In this document: positions 1-5,216 of the stretch, one piece after another
Position numbering within the stretch: the stretch's first letter is position 1
Layout: the number at the start of each line of letters is the position of its first letter
NCBI GenBank assembly: GCA_964630265.1
Contig: CAZVRW010000106.1
Span: 1 to 6,362 of the forward strand
DNA: 6,362 nt
DNA from: CAZBWP01 sp964630265
Lineage (GTDB): Bacteria; Pseudomonadota; Alphaproteobacteria; Rhodospirillales; Defluviicoccaceae
Reading direction: 5' to 3'
The notes under the pieces: generated by a model
Databases searched by the model: none
Seen by the model: the letters and a program-made list of their open reading frames with translations, nothing else
Told to the model about the DNA's origin: nothing
Position numbers and translations under genes: made by a program

Positions 1-117
1 CGCGCCGTGCCCACGGTCGTTGAGCCCTTCGCGCCGAAGCGGGGCAAGCGGCGTGATCCGGTGATCGCGGGCGCAGCGGCCGGCTCAACCGGCAAGAAGC
101 GGATCGACGACCGATGA
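1..117 (+). CDS. C-terminal tail of an upstream gene (partial), unknown function
   Basis: The first frame is open from base 1 and stops at TGA 115-117, giving the last 38 residues of a protein. The tail is basic and low-complexity, with clusters such as PKRGKRRDP and a GKKRIDDR end. Most third codon positions are G or C, as in the genes downstream, which supports real coding sequence. There is too little protein to name a family. A Lys/Arg-rich end of this kind suits a nucleic-acid-associated protein, but that is only a guess. A gap of 333 bases separates it from the next gene, so it probably ends the preceding transcription unit. Confidence 0.55.
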   Translation, partial: RAVPTVVEPFAPKRGKRRDPVIAGAAAGSTGKKRIDDR

Positions 118-363
118 CTGGCAGCATTGCGTCACCGATCCATCGCCAGCGGCGTTCCCCTGCGCCTGTGAAGACATCGCCGGCCCTTGAGTCAGTCAAT
201 GGCCCTGCACCCCGATCTTACTGGTGCGATCCATCAACAGACGTTCGCGAATCGCTGTTCCAGCGCAGCCAACGACAGGAAACGCGACCTGCGCAGAAAT
301 ACGCTCCTTTGCGCTGGAACTTGTTACGCAGCTTTTCTCTCCAATGCGCGCCGGTTCGCACGA

Positions 364-405
364 TTGCGCGCAACTACGATAAGTTGAATTTGTGCTTGCC
401 GGCAA
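364..405. promoter_or_regulatory. Pair of TTGC-NN-GCAA palindromes, putative operator
   Basis: Two perfect 10-bp palindromes share one pattern: TTGCGCGCAA at 364-373 and TTGCCGGCAA at 396-405. Both are followed by CT. Their centres are 32 bp apart, about three helical turns, so bound dimers would sit on the same face of the DNA. A degenerate relative, TTGCGCTGGAACTTGT, lies at 309-324. Between the two palindromes, CAACT (371-375) and AGTTG (382-386) form a further small inverted repeat. This is a typical arrangement for a repressor or activator site ahead of an operon, but the regulator is not in this window. Confidence 0.4.
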
Positions 406-423
406 CTTGTGGATGCCTAGGCT
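396..423 (+). promoter_or_regulatory. Weak candidate sigma70-type promoter
   Basis: TTGCCG (396-401) and TAGGCT (418-423) are separated by 16 bp and lie 27 bases before the first ATG at 451. The -35-like element coincides with the left part of the second palindrome, so a bound protein would block or contact polymerase. The match to consensus is modest, and high-GC alphaproteobacterial promoters are hard to call by eye. Confidence 0.25.
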
Positions 424-450
424 GATGCACGCCAATGCAGAGGTGACGCC

Positions 451-837
451 ATGAACCCCCGTCTCGAAGCCGCCGCACCCCCACCCAGCGACCTCACCCC
501 GGCTGACGCGTTTGCCGCCTGGGTGCTGCACGGCCGCCCCGGCGATACCTGCGCCTATCACCACGGGCTTCTCGTGGTCGACCGCGATCCCGTGCTGAGC
601 GGGCTCAGCGCCCCGGCGCGCCAGGCGCTCACCGCCGTCGCCGATCTGGCACTGGCCTTCGCCGAGGCCGGCCGGGTGCTGCTGGTGCAGGAGCGCTTGG
701 GCGACGGCGTCTACCGCTATCTCGCGGTGATCGCATCCCAGCGGAAACAAGCCGCACGGCCGATGTCCCGGCCGGTTGTGCTCATCCCGCAGGTCCGGAG
801 CGGCGCGATGCCGATCGCAGAGGAGCACCTCGCATGA
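451..837 (+). CDS. Conserved-looking small phage protein of unknown function (128 aa)
   Basis: The start is fixed by GAGGTG (440-445) five bases before ATG. The product begins with a short Pro/Ala-rich leader (about residues 1-16), followed by a compact domain. Visible segments are AFAAWVLHGRPGDTCAYHHG, LLVVDRD, a long helical stretch (about 50-73, rich in Ala/Leu) and VLLVQERLGDGVYRYLAV. The pattern 'W..G.PGD...YH.G.L..DR' followed by 'VLLVQ...G...Y.Y.A' resembles small proteins I associate with alphaproteobacterial phages and prophages; none has a function I can name. There is no signal peptide, membrane segment or catalytic motif. The end overlaps the next gene by ATGA, so the two are probably translated together. 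It is the first gene of the run after the putative control region, a common place for an early phage gene. Confidence 0.85.
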   Translation: MNPRLEAAAPPPSDLTPADAFAAWVLHGRPGDTCAYHHGLLVVDRDPVLSGLSAPARQALTAVADLALAFAEAGRVLLVQERLGDGVYRYLAVIASQRKQAARPMSRPVVLIPQVRSGAMPIAEEHLA

Positions 838-986
838 TCACCGGCATGACGTTCTACCAAACCCTTCCGCCCGACCACGCGGCGGTGGCGATGGCCGACG
901 CGATCACCGCCTTCCTGGCGCCGTGCGTGACCGAAAGCCGCTCATCAGCCCCTCTCACAAAGAACATCGGGAAGGACGCGGCCTGA
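834..986 (+). CDS. Tiny overlapping gene (50 aa), unknown function
   Basis: ATG 834-836 shares ATGA with the stop of the preceding gene and has GAGGAG (820-825) eight bases upstream. The frame runs 50 codons to TGA 984-986, whose last base is the first base of the next ATG. The gene therefore fills the space between its neighbours exactly, and its codons favour G or C in third position. The product starts MITGMTFYQTLPPDHAAVAM, has a likely amphipathic helix around residues 14-30 (HAAVAMADAITAFLAPC), then a Ser/Thr-rich tail. I recognise no family. It could be a real small protein or chiefly a means of translational coupling; the good SD and double overlap favour translation. Confidence 0.65.
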   Translation: MITGMTFYQTLPPDHAAVAMADAITAFLAPCVTESRSSAPLTKNIGKDAA

Positions 987-1762
987 TGAACGCCTTCGAA
1001 CGCCACGGCATCGACCATCTGTCGCCGTCGTCCGCCAATCTCTACGCCGCCGAGCCGCCGCTGTGGGTTATGGAGCGGCTGCTCGATCGCCGGTCGCCCG
1101 TCGGTGCCGCCGCCATCCGCGGCCGGGCCGTCGAAGCCGGCGTCCACCTTGGGCTGATGGATCTCGATCTCCCCATCGCCGACTGCATCGCCGCCGCCGA
1201 GGCCGCGTTCGACAAGGAGATGATCTTCAACGCCGATCCGCGGCGCGACGACGAACGGCGCAACCTGGCCGGCTACGTCACGCACGCCGTCACCGAGCTG
1301 CGCCCGTATGGCGTGCCGACCGCGGCGCAGGCCCATGTCGAGACTTGGCTCGACGACGTGCCCGTTCCGATCATTGGCTACATCGACTGGCGCTTCGACC
1401 AGCATGGCTTGATCGTCGATCTCAAGACATCCGAGCGGCTGCCGTCGGCGATCTCCGATCCGCATGGCCGCCAGGGCGCCGTGTACGCCAAGGCGCATGG
1501 CAACTACGGCATGCGCTTCGCCTACGCCAAGCCGACCGTCGGGAAGAAGGACGGCCGCGCCGTCGCCGTCTACGAGATGTCCGGCGACGATGTCCGCCGT
1601 CACCTGGCCGCCCTCCGCCAGATCGCTCTCCGCATGGAGCGCTTCCTCGCGCTGTCGCGCGACCCCGAGGAACTCGCCGGACTGCTCGTCCCCAACTTCG
1701 AGAGCTTCTGGTGGAACAGCCCCACCGCCCGCGCGCACGGCGCGGCCGTCTATGGATTTTGA
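986..1762 (+). CDS. PD-(D/E)XK nuclease, RecB/Cas4-like exonuclease domain (258 aa)
   Basis: The fold is recognisable from its catalytic motifs. They are GRAVEAGVH (His54), the Glu of AHVETWL (Glu119), GYIDWRF with Asp134, IVDLKTS with Asp145 and Lys147, and the RecB-family QxxxY signature at Gln163-Tyr167 (QGAVY). These residues coordinate the metal and cut phosphodiester bonds in this superfamily. The domain covers most of the protein, as in stand-alone phage exonucleases. The start at 986 is chosen because AAGGA (972-976) lies nine bases upstream and the stop of the 50-aa gene overlaps it by one base; the frame stays open further upstream, but only over the preceding genes. I see no Cys cluster for an iron-sulfur site, unlike Cas4 and AddB. 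With a primase-helicase and a RuvC-like protein nearby, a role in end resection or processing of replication intermediates is likely (inference). Confidence 0.9.
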   Translation: MNAFERHGIDHLSPSSANLYAAEPPLWVMERLLDRRSPVGAAAIRGRAVEAGVHLGLMDLDLPIADCIAAAEAAFDKEMIFNADPRRDDERRNLAGYVTHAVTELRPYGVPTAAQAHVETWLDDVPVPIIGYIDWRFDQHGLIVDLKTSERLPSAISDPHGRQGAVYAKAHGNYGMRFAYAKPTVGKKDGRAVAVYEMSGDDVRRHLAALRQIALRMERFLALSRDPEELAGLLVPNFESFWWNSPTARAHGAAVYGF

Positions 1763-1794
1763 ACCCTTCACCCCAACGGAAAGGAGTATCGACC

Positions 1795-2421
1795 ATGCTC
1801 AACATCGGCAGTTCCGGCAGCGGAAACTACCTGAAGTTCAACAGCAAGAGTGGGCGCTGGTACCGCCCTGGTGATGACGGCGAGGTCGAGGTCCAGTCGC
1901 CGGTCTTCGTCGCCGACCTGGACAATGTCGCCACCGGCTGGCTCCGCTTTCGCGAGGGTCAGGCCCCCGAGCGCTGCATGGACCCGTCGCTGGCGCGACC
2001 GGCGCCCAGCCCCGGCGAGGGATTCCGCCGCGGCTTCGTTGTGAACGTGTTCTCGCAGAAGTTCTTCGGCGGCGTCGCCGAGTTCAGCAGCGCGTCGCTG
2101 CACGTCGGCAACGCCATCCGCGAACTCTATCAGATCTTCGAGAAGCACAGGACCAGCCATCCAGGCCAGCTGCCCGTGGTCGCCTGTACCGGCTGCGAGG
2201 AGATGCGAGACCGCCGCGGATCCAACTTCAAGCCGCGGCTGGAGATCGCCAAGTGGGTCGACCGCCCAGCCGAACTGCCGGACGCGAGCCCGGTCGATCC
2301 GGCCGACGTCTGGCAGGGCGCGACGCCGTCCGCGGCCAAACCGCAGGCGGCTCATGTGCCGCCGCCGGCGCCGAAGCCGGCACCGGCAGCCGCCGACCCG
2401 CTGCTCGAAACCGAATTCTGA
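1795..2421 (+). CDS. 208-aa protein, possible ssDNA-associated protein with acidic tail
   Basis: AAGGAG (1781-1786) lies eight bases before ATG 1795. The N-terminal part (about 1-155) looks like a folded, strand-rich domain, with YLKFNSKSGRWYRP, PVFVADLDNVATGWLRF and RRGFVVNVFSQKFFGGVAEF, followed by a helix (NAIRELYQIFEKH) and LEIAKWVDRP. After that comes a Pro/Ala-rich flexible stretch (about 165-200) and the end PLLETEF. A folded domain, a disordered linker and a short acidic tip ending in Phe is the layout of SSB and T7 gp2.5 type ssDNA-binding proteins. Aromatic residues in the first 60 positions could stack on bases. This is an argument from architecture and position, between the nuclease and the primase-helicase; I do not see a diagnostic OB-fold motif. 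Two cysteines in ACTGCEEM (about 126-129) are too few to claim a zinc site. Confidence 0.85.
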   Translation: MLNIGSSGSGNYLKFNSKSGRWYRPGDDGEVEVQSPVFVADLDNVATGWLRFREGQAPERCMDPSLARPAPSPGEGFRRGFVVNVFSQKFFGGVAEFSSASLHVGNAIRELYQIFEKHRTSHPGQLPVVACTGCEEMRDRRGSNFKPRLEIAKWVDRPAELPDASPVDPADVWQGATPSAAKPQAAHVPPPAPKPAPAAADPLLETEF

Positions 2422-2450
2422 CGTCCACCAGCACGAGACAGGAGACGGAC

Positions 2451-2618
2451 ATGCTGGACTTGAACAGGGAGGTCGACACCGACCTCGTGTCCATCGCGAA
2501 GCGGCTGCATCAGGCCTGCGACACCCTGAACGAGAGTGGCGAGCCCGATGACCGGGCCTACGGAATGCATCTGTTCGAGGAAGCGCTCCTCGATCTGGAC
2601 CTCGCCCTGAAGCAGTGA
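2451..2618 (+). CDS. Small acidic helical protein (55 aa), unknown function
   Basis: AGGAG (2440-2444) lies six bases before ATG 2451, and the frame stays open for 55 codons. The product is acidic and almost certainly helical: VDTDLVSIAKRLHQACDTL forms one helix and YGMHLFEEALLDLDLALKQ a second, separated by the loop NESGEPDDR. There is no known motif. It sits between the 208-aa protein and the primase-helicase, 29 bases after one and 59 before the other. A helical-hairpin partner or modulator of a neighbouring replication protein is possible but unsupported. A GC-rich hairpin follows directly. Confidence 0.75.
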   Translation: MLDLNREVDTDLVSIAKRLHQACDTLNESGEPDDRAYGMHLFEEALLDLDLALKQ

Positions 2619-2624
2619 CGACGC

Positions 2625-2655
2625 GGGTGCGCTCCGCTCCGCTCGGGGCGCACCC
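2625..2655 (+). repeat. GC-rich hairpin before the primase-helicase gene
   Basis: GGGTGCGC (2625-2632) and GCGCACCC (2648-2655) form a perfect 8-bp stem around a 15-base loop. The loop itself has CCG and CGG that could pair. No T-run follows, so a classical intrinsic terminator is unlikely. The hairpin begins seven bases after the stop of the 55-aa gene and ends nine bases before the GAAAGGA ribosome site at 2665-2671. It could slow ribosomes or RNase, or act as a weak attenuator. Confidence 0.55.
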
Positions 2656-2677
2656 CCTCGCACCGAAAGGACTCTCG

Positions 2678-4915
2678 ATGCCGGACGCCAGCGTCCAGCC
2701 CATCGTCGAACCCGACGCCGAGCAAATGCTCCACCACCTGGAGCACCTGTTCGACGGCGATCTCGACGGCTGCCATGACGGCAAGGTGGAGCTGGCGTGG
2801 ACCGACGAGCGGGACGGCAAGCTCCGGCACGCCGCCATCTACGGCACCGATCAGCTGGACGAAATCGTCGAGCGGGCGGTCCGGGAGAACCGGATCCCCG
2901 GCCGCAACCTCTACATCGGACAGGCGCTGCGCAAGCCCGACATTCCGCCGTTCGGGCGCTGCAACGACGACGACTTCTTTGCACTTACAGCCTGCTACGT
3001 CGACATCGACGACGACGTGCTCGAAACCGCCAGGAGCGGCTACCGCGAGCGCGCCTGTCCACCGACGGCCGTCGTCGTCACCGGCCGCATGCCGCACGTG
3101 CGCGCGCAGCTGCTGTGGCGGCTGGAGCAGCCGGAGCGCGACCCCGACCTCTGCCGCCGGCAGAACCTGGCGCTGGCCACCGCCCTCGGCGGCGACACAA
3201 CGGTCGTCAATCCCAGCCGGGTGCTGCGTCTGGGCGGCTCGGTCGCGTGGCCGACCAAGCCGGGCCGCATCGTCGAACGCACCGAGTTCGTCGCGTTCGA
3301 CGACCGCCGCCCGCGGATCTACCTCCCCGGCCAGCTGGCGAAGGCGTTCCCGCCGGCACCGGTGTCGCCGCGGACGGAGGAGACCGCCGACCATGACAAC
3401 CGGCCAACCACGCCCGACCTCCTCATCGGCTCCGAGTTCGATGGCGTTTCCGTCGATGCCTGCCTCGCCCGCGCCCGCGCCGGCGACCATTGGCACGACA
3501 ACCTGGTCCGCCTCGCCGGCCACTGGATCGCCCGCGGCTGGTCCGACGCGGAGATCCTGGCGGCAGCGGAAAGCCTGACGCTTGACGGCTACACGGTCGC
3601 CGAGACCCGCGCCGACGTCGCGCGCATGATCAAGGGCGGTCGGGCAAAGTGGAACGTTCCGAACCCTCGTCACGAGATCGACGCTGCCCGGAACCCCGCT
3701 CCGCTGGCACCCGCCTTCGTTCAGGATCTCAACATCGCCATGCTTCCGCGGCGGCGCTGGCTGCTCGGCCAATCGCTGCTGCACGGCCACGTCACCGTCA
3801 CCGTGGCGCCACCTGGTGTCGGCAAGTCGACGCTGTGCATCGAGCAGGCGGTGGCTCTCGTCACCGGCCGGCCGATTACCGGCGAGGACGTCCACGAGCA
3901 GACCAAGGTCTGGATCTACAACAATGAGGACGATGCGGACGAGATGAAGCGCCGCCTGGCCGCCATCCTCCAGCACAGGGACATTCCTCTCGACGAGGTA
4001 AGGGGCCGGCTCGCGCTCAACAGCGGCGCCGATCGGCCGCTCATGGTCGCCAAGGCGGAACGCTCGGGCAACGTCGTCAGGCTCCCGGACGTCGACGCCT
4101 GCATCGCTCGCATCCGCGAACACCACATCGGGCTGCTGGTCGTCGACCCGTTCGTCGAGGTCCACGAGGTCAGCGAGAACTCCAACGAGCAGATCAAGGT
4201 CGTCGCCGGCCTGTTCCGCGAGATCGCCCGTATGGGCGACTGCGCGGTCATGCTGGTCCACCACACTGCGAAGCCGCCGCAAGGCGTCAGCGACGGCCAC
4301 GCCGGCAACCTGAACACGGCGCGCGGCGCCAGCGCCCTCGTCGGCGTCGCCCGTATCGTGCAGACGCTGTTCTCCATGAGCCCGCGCGACGCCGAGCACT
4401 ACGGCGTGCCCGACAACGAACGGCGGCTCTACATCCGGCTGGACGATGCCAAGGCGAACCTCCGTCTGATCGACGGCGAGGCCCGCTGGTTCAAGCGCGA
4501 GGGCGTTACGATCGCCAATGGCGACGAGGTCGGCGTCCTCGTTCCGACCACGCTGGAGCGCGCGGACGAGGATGACGATGCAGACCTGTATCGCGCCATC
4601 GTCGGCCGTCTCCTGGTTCTCGTACCGGATGACGAGATCACTCTGAACGCCGCGGCGGTCCGCCTCGCCTGGAGCGACGACGAGCGCTTCGCGAAGTTTC
4701 GGCGCTCGGACTCGCGGGGCAATCAGCGCGTCAACGAGAGCCTGCGGCGGGCCATCGTCGAGGCCTGCCGCCGCAACGTGGGCGTTTACTGCGACGGACA
4801 CTTCCGCGGCTTCACCTGCAACGAGCAGAAGAGTCCCGTGACACTCCGCCGCTTCGACCACGCGGCGAGCGCCGCCGACATCGCATCCCAACCACCAGTG
4901 TTCGAGGAGGACTGA
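2678..4915 (+). CDS. Primase-helicase: AEP-type primase fused to RecA/RepA-like ATPase (745 aa)
   Basis: This is the core replication enzyme of the window. Residues about 70-235 match the archaeo-eukaryotic (AEP, RepB-like) primase fold: CYVDIDDD gives the catalytic DxD at Asp109 and Asp111, and VVVTGRMPHVRAQLLWRL and NPSRVLRLGGSVAW (Arg181, Arg184) follow in the usual order. A helical linker (HDNLVRLAGHWIARGW, about 273-288, to MIKGGRAKW, about 317) resembles the segment that follows such primases. Residues about 355-600 are a RecA-like motor close to hexameric RepA helicases: Walker A APPGVGKST (Lys383), Walker B LLVVDP (Asp490), VHHTAK (His528/529) and ARGASAL (548-554). The last 120 residues are charged and helical, perhaps a winged helix. 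ATG 2678 has GAAAGGA six bases upstream. A GTG at 2615, overlapping the previous stop, would add 21 residues encoded by the hairpin region and is less likely. The enzyme should unwind DNA and lay primers at an origin. Confidence 0.95.
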   Translation: MPDASVQPIVEPDAEQMLHHLEHLFDGDLDGCHDGKVELAWTDERDGKLRHAAIYGTDQLDEIVERAVRENRIPGRNLYIGQALRKPDIPPFGRCNDDDFFALTACYVDIDDDVLETARSGYRERACPPTAVVVTGRMPHVRAQLLWRLEQPERDPDLCRRQNLALATALGGDTTVVNPSRVLRLGGSVAWPTKPGRIVERTEFVAFDDRRPRIYLPGQLAKAFPPAPVSPRTEETADHDNRPTTPDLLIGSEFDGVSVDACLARARAGDHWHDNLVRLAGHWIARGWSDAEILAAAESLTLDGYTVAETRADVARMIKGGRAKWNVPNPRHEIDAARNPAPLAPAFVQDLNIAMLPRRRWLLGQSLLHGHVTVTVAPPGVGKSTLCIEQAVALVTGRPITGEDVHEQTKVWIYNNEDDADEMKRRLAAILQHRDIPLDEVRGRLALNSGADRPLMVAKAERSGNVVRLPDVDACIARIREHHIGLLVVDPFVEVHEVSENSNEQIKVVAGLFREIARMGDCAVMLVHHTAKPPQGVSDGHAGNLNTARGASALVGVARIVQTLFSMSPRDAEHYGVPDNERRLYIRLDDAKANLRLIDGEARWFKREGVTIANGDEVGVLVPTTLERADEDDDADLYRAIVGRLLVLVPDDEITLNAAAVRLAWSDDERFAKFRRSDSRGNQRVNESLRRAIVEACRRNVGVYCDGHFRGFTCNEQKSPVTLRRFDHAASAADIASQPPVFEED

Positions 4916-4917
4916 TC

Positions 4918-5211
4918 ATGACCGACAGCCGAGTCTCACGTGAGACTCAGATGAGACTCAGGAGCCTCGGACGGCCGTTTTCGGGCGTCGCCTACAAGCG
5001 CCGAGTCTCAGTGTCTCAAGGCCTGAGACACACTCAAGTGATTGATTTTGCTCCGTGTCTCAGATTGCCGAGTCTCACGCGAGACACGCCGCTGCTAAGC
5101 CGTTGTTTTTGTTGCGAGTCTCAGAGTCTCACGTGTCTCTCCCCTAAAGGGGAGTGGGCGGCGCGAGACACGCGCCCGCACCGCCCTCCCCTTTGGGGCG
5201 GCGGGCGATGA
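4918..5211 (+). CDS. Doubtful 97-codon open frame running through the repeat cluster
   Basis: GAGGAGGA (4904-4911) is a strong ribosome site six bases before ATG 4918, and the stop TGA 5209-5211 overlaps the next ATG as ATGA. Both signs favour translation. Against it, the product is rich in Arg, Ser, Leu and Cys and has no recognisable domain. Its codons (AGA, AGG, TCA, ACT, TTG, CTA) are unlike the neighbours. The DNA motif repeated through it falls in all three frames, so selection seems to act on DNA rather than protein. It may be a translated leader whose ribosomes open the hairpins at 5139-5207 and couple translation to the gene at 5208, or simply a chance open frame across an origin. 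Confidence 0.35.
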   Translation: MTDSRVSRETQMRLRSLGRPFSGVAYKRRVSVSQGLRHTQVIDFAPCLRLPSLTRDTPLLSRCFCCESQSLTCLSPKGEWAARDTRPHRPPLWGGGR

Positions 5212-5216
5212 GACAC
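4931..5216. repeat. Cluster of 14 TGAGAC(T/A)C motifs, candidate origin or operator array
   Basis: An 8-bp motif occurs as TGAGACTC or TGAGACAC in one direction and GAGTCTCA or GTGTCTCA in the other. Copies begin at 4931, 4941, 4952; 5003, 5011, 5024; 5055, 5070, 5080; 5116, 5124, 5133; 5164 and 5209. Three of them (5080, 5133, 5164) differ at an outer base. The first two form a perfect 18-bp palindrome, GAGTCTCACGTGAGACTC (4931-4948). The first twelve fall into four triplets with 8 to 15 bp between neighbours and about 55 to 72 bp between triplets. Full motifs were not seen elsewhere in the window. T-rich patches lie between triplets (5041-5050, 5101-5113). Short iterated sites plus AT-rich patches next to a primase-helicase gene suggest a replication origin; an autoregulatory operator is the alternative. 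Confidence 0.8.
5139..5207 (+). promoter_or_regulatory. Two hairpins with an alternative pairing, just before a start codon
   Basis: CTCCCC (5139-5144) and GGGGAG (5149-5154) make a 6-bp stem with a TAAA loop. A larger hairpin, 5173-5207, stacks CGCCCG, CCG and CCCC against GGGG, CGG and CGGGCG with small bulges around a TTT loop. As an alternative, AAAGGGGAG (5146-5154) pairs perfectly with CTCCCCTTT (5186-5194), which would break both hairpins. The second stem ends one base before ATG 5208 and buries the only G-rich sequence that could act as its ribosome site. This is the shape of an attenuator or translation-coupling element; there is no T-run for a simple terminator. Confidence 0.5.

Larger units (their letters stand above)
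118..450. other. Non-coding gap with likely control region
   Basis: This stretch has no convincing gene. A 103-codon open frame (114-425) crosses it, but its Ser/Arg/Cys-rich product and codon choice do not resemble the neighbours. The right half is richer in A and T than the rest of the window and holds several short repeated words: AACTTGT at 318-324 and 404-410, AAGTTG at 381-386 and its complement CAACTT at 403-408. It also holds two 10-bp palindromes. The position before a tight run of co-directional genes suggests it carries their promoter and operator. I see no clear terminator after the upstream gene. Confidence 0.6.

Noticed and set aside
114..425. 103-codon + strand open frame beginning with an ATGA overlap after the partial gene
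   Set aside because: No clear SD, Ser/Arg/Cys-rich product with no domain, and codon use unlike the neighbours. The region looks regulatory.
776..985. Upstream extension of the nuclease reading frame
   Set aside because: The extension encodes Arg/Ser/His-rich sequence overlapping two other genes; ATG 986 has an SD and the correct junction.
854..1771. - strand open frame (305 codons) opposite the nuclease gene
   Set aside because: Antisense shadow of a gene with intact catalytic motifs; its product has biased Gly/Ala/Val/Asp composition.
2615..2677. GTG start for the primase-helicase overlapping the preceding stop
   Set aside because: ATG 2678 has a well-spaced GAAAGGA; the extra 21 residues would be encoded by the hairpin.
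1768..2838. - strand open frame (356 codons) across three + strand genes
   Set aside because: It crosses several gene boundaries on the other strand and has no recognisable domain.
2558..4891. Long - strand open frame (777 codons) opposite the primase-helicase
   Set aside because: It mirrors a well-supported + strand gene in high-GC DNA; the product is repetitive in Val/Ala/Asp/Arg with no recognisable motif.
4931..5216. CRISPR array
   Set aside because: The units are only 8 bp, occur in both orientations and have irregular spacing, so there are no repeat-spacer units.
4918..5216. DnaA-box type chromosomal origin
   Set aside because: No TTATCCACA-like boxes were seen; any origin here would use the TGAGAC(T/A)C motif instead.
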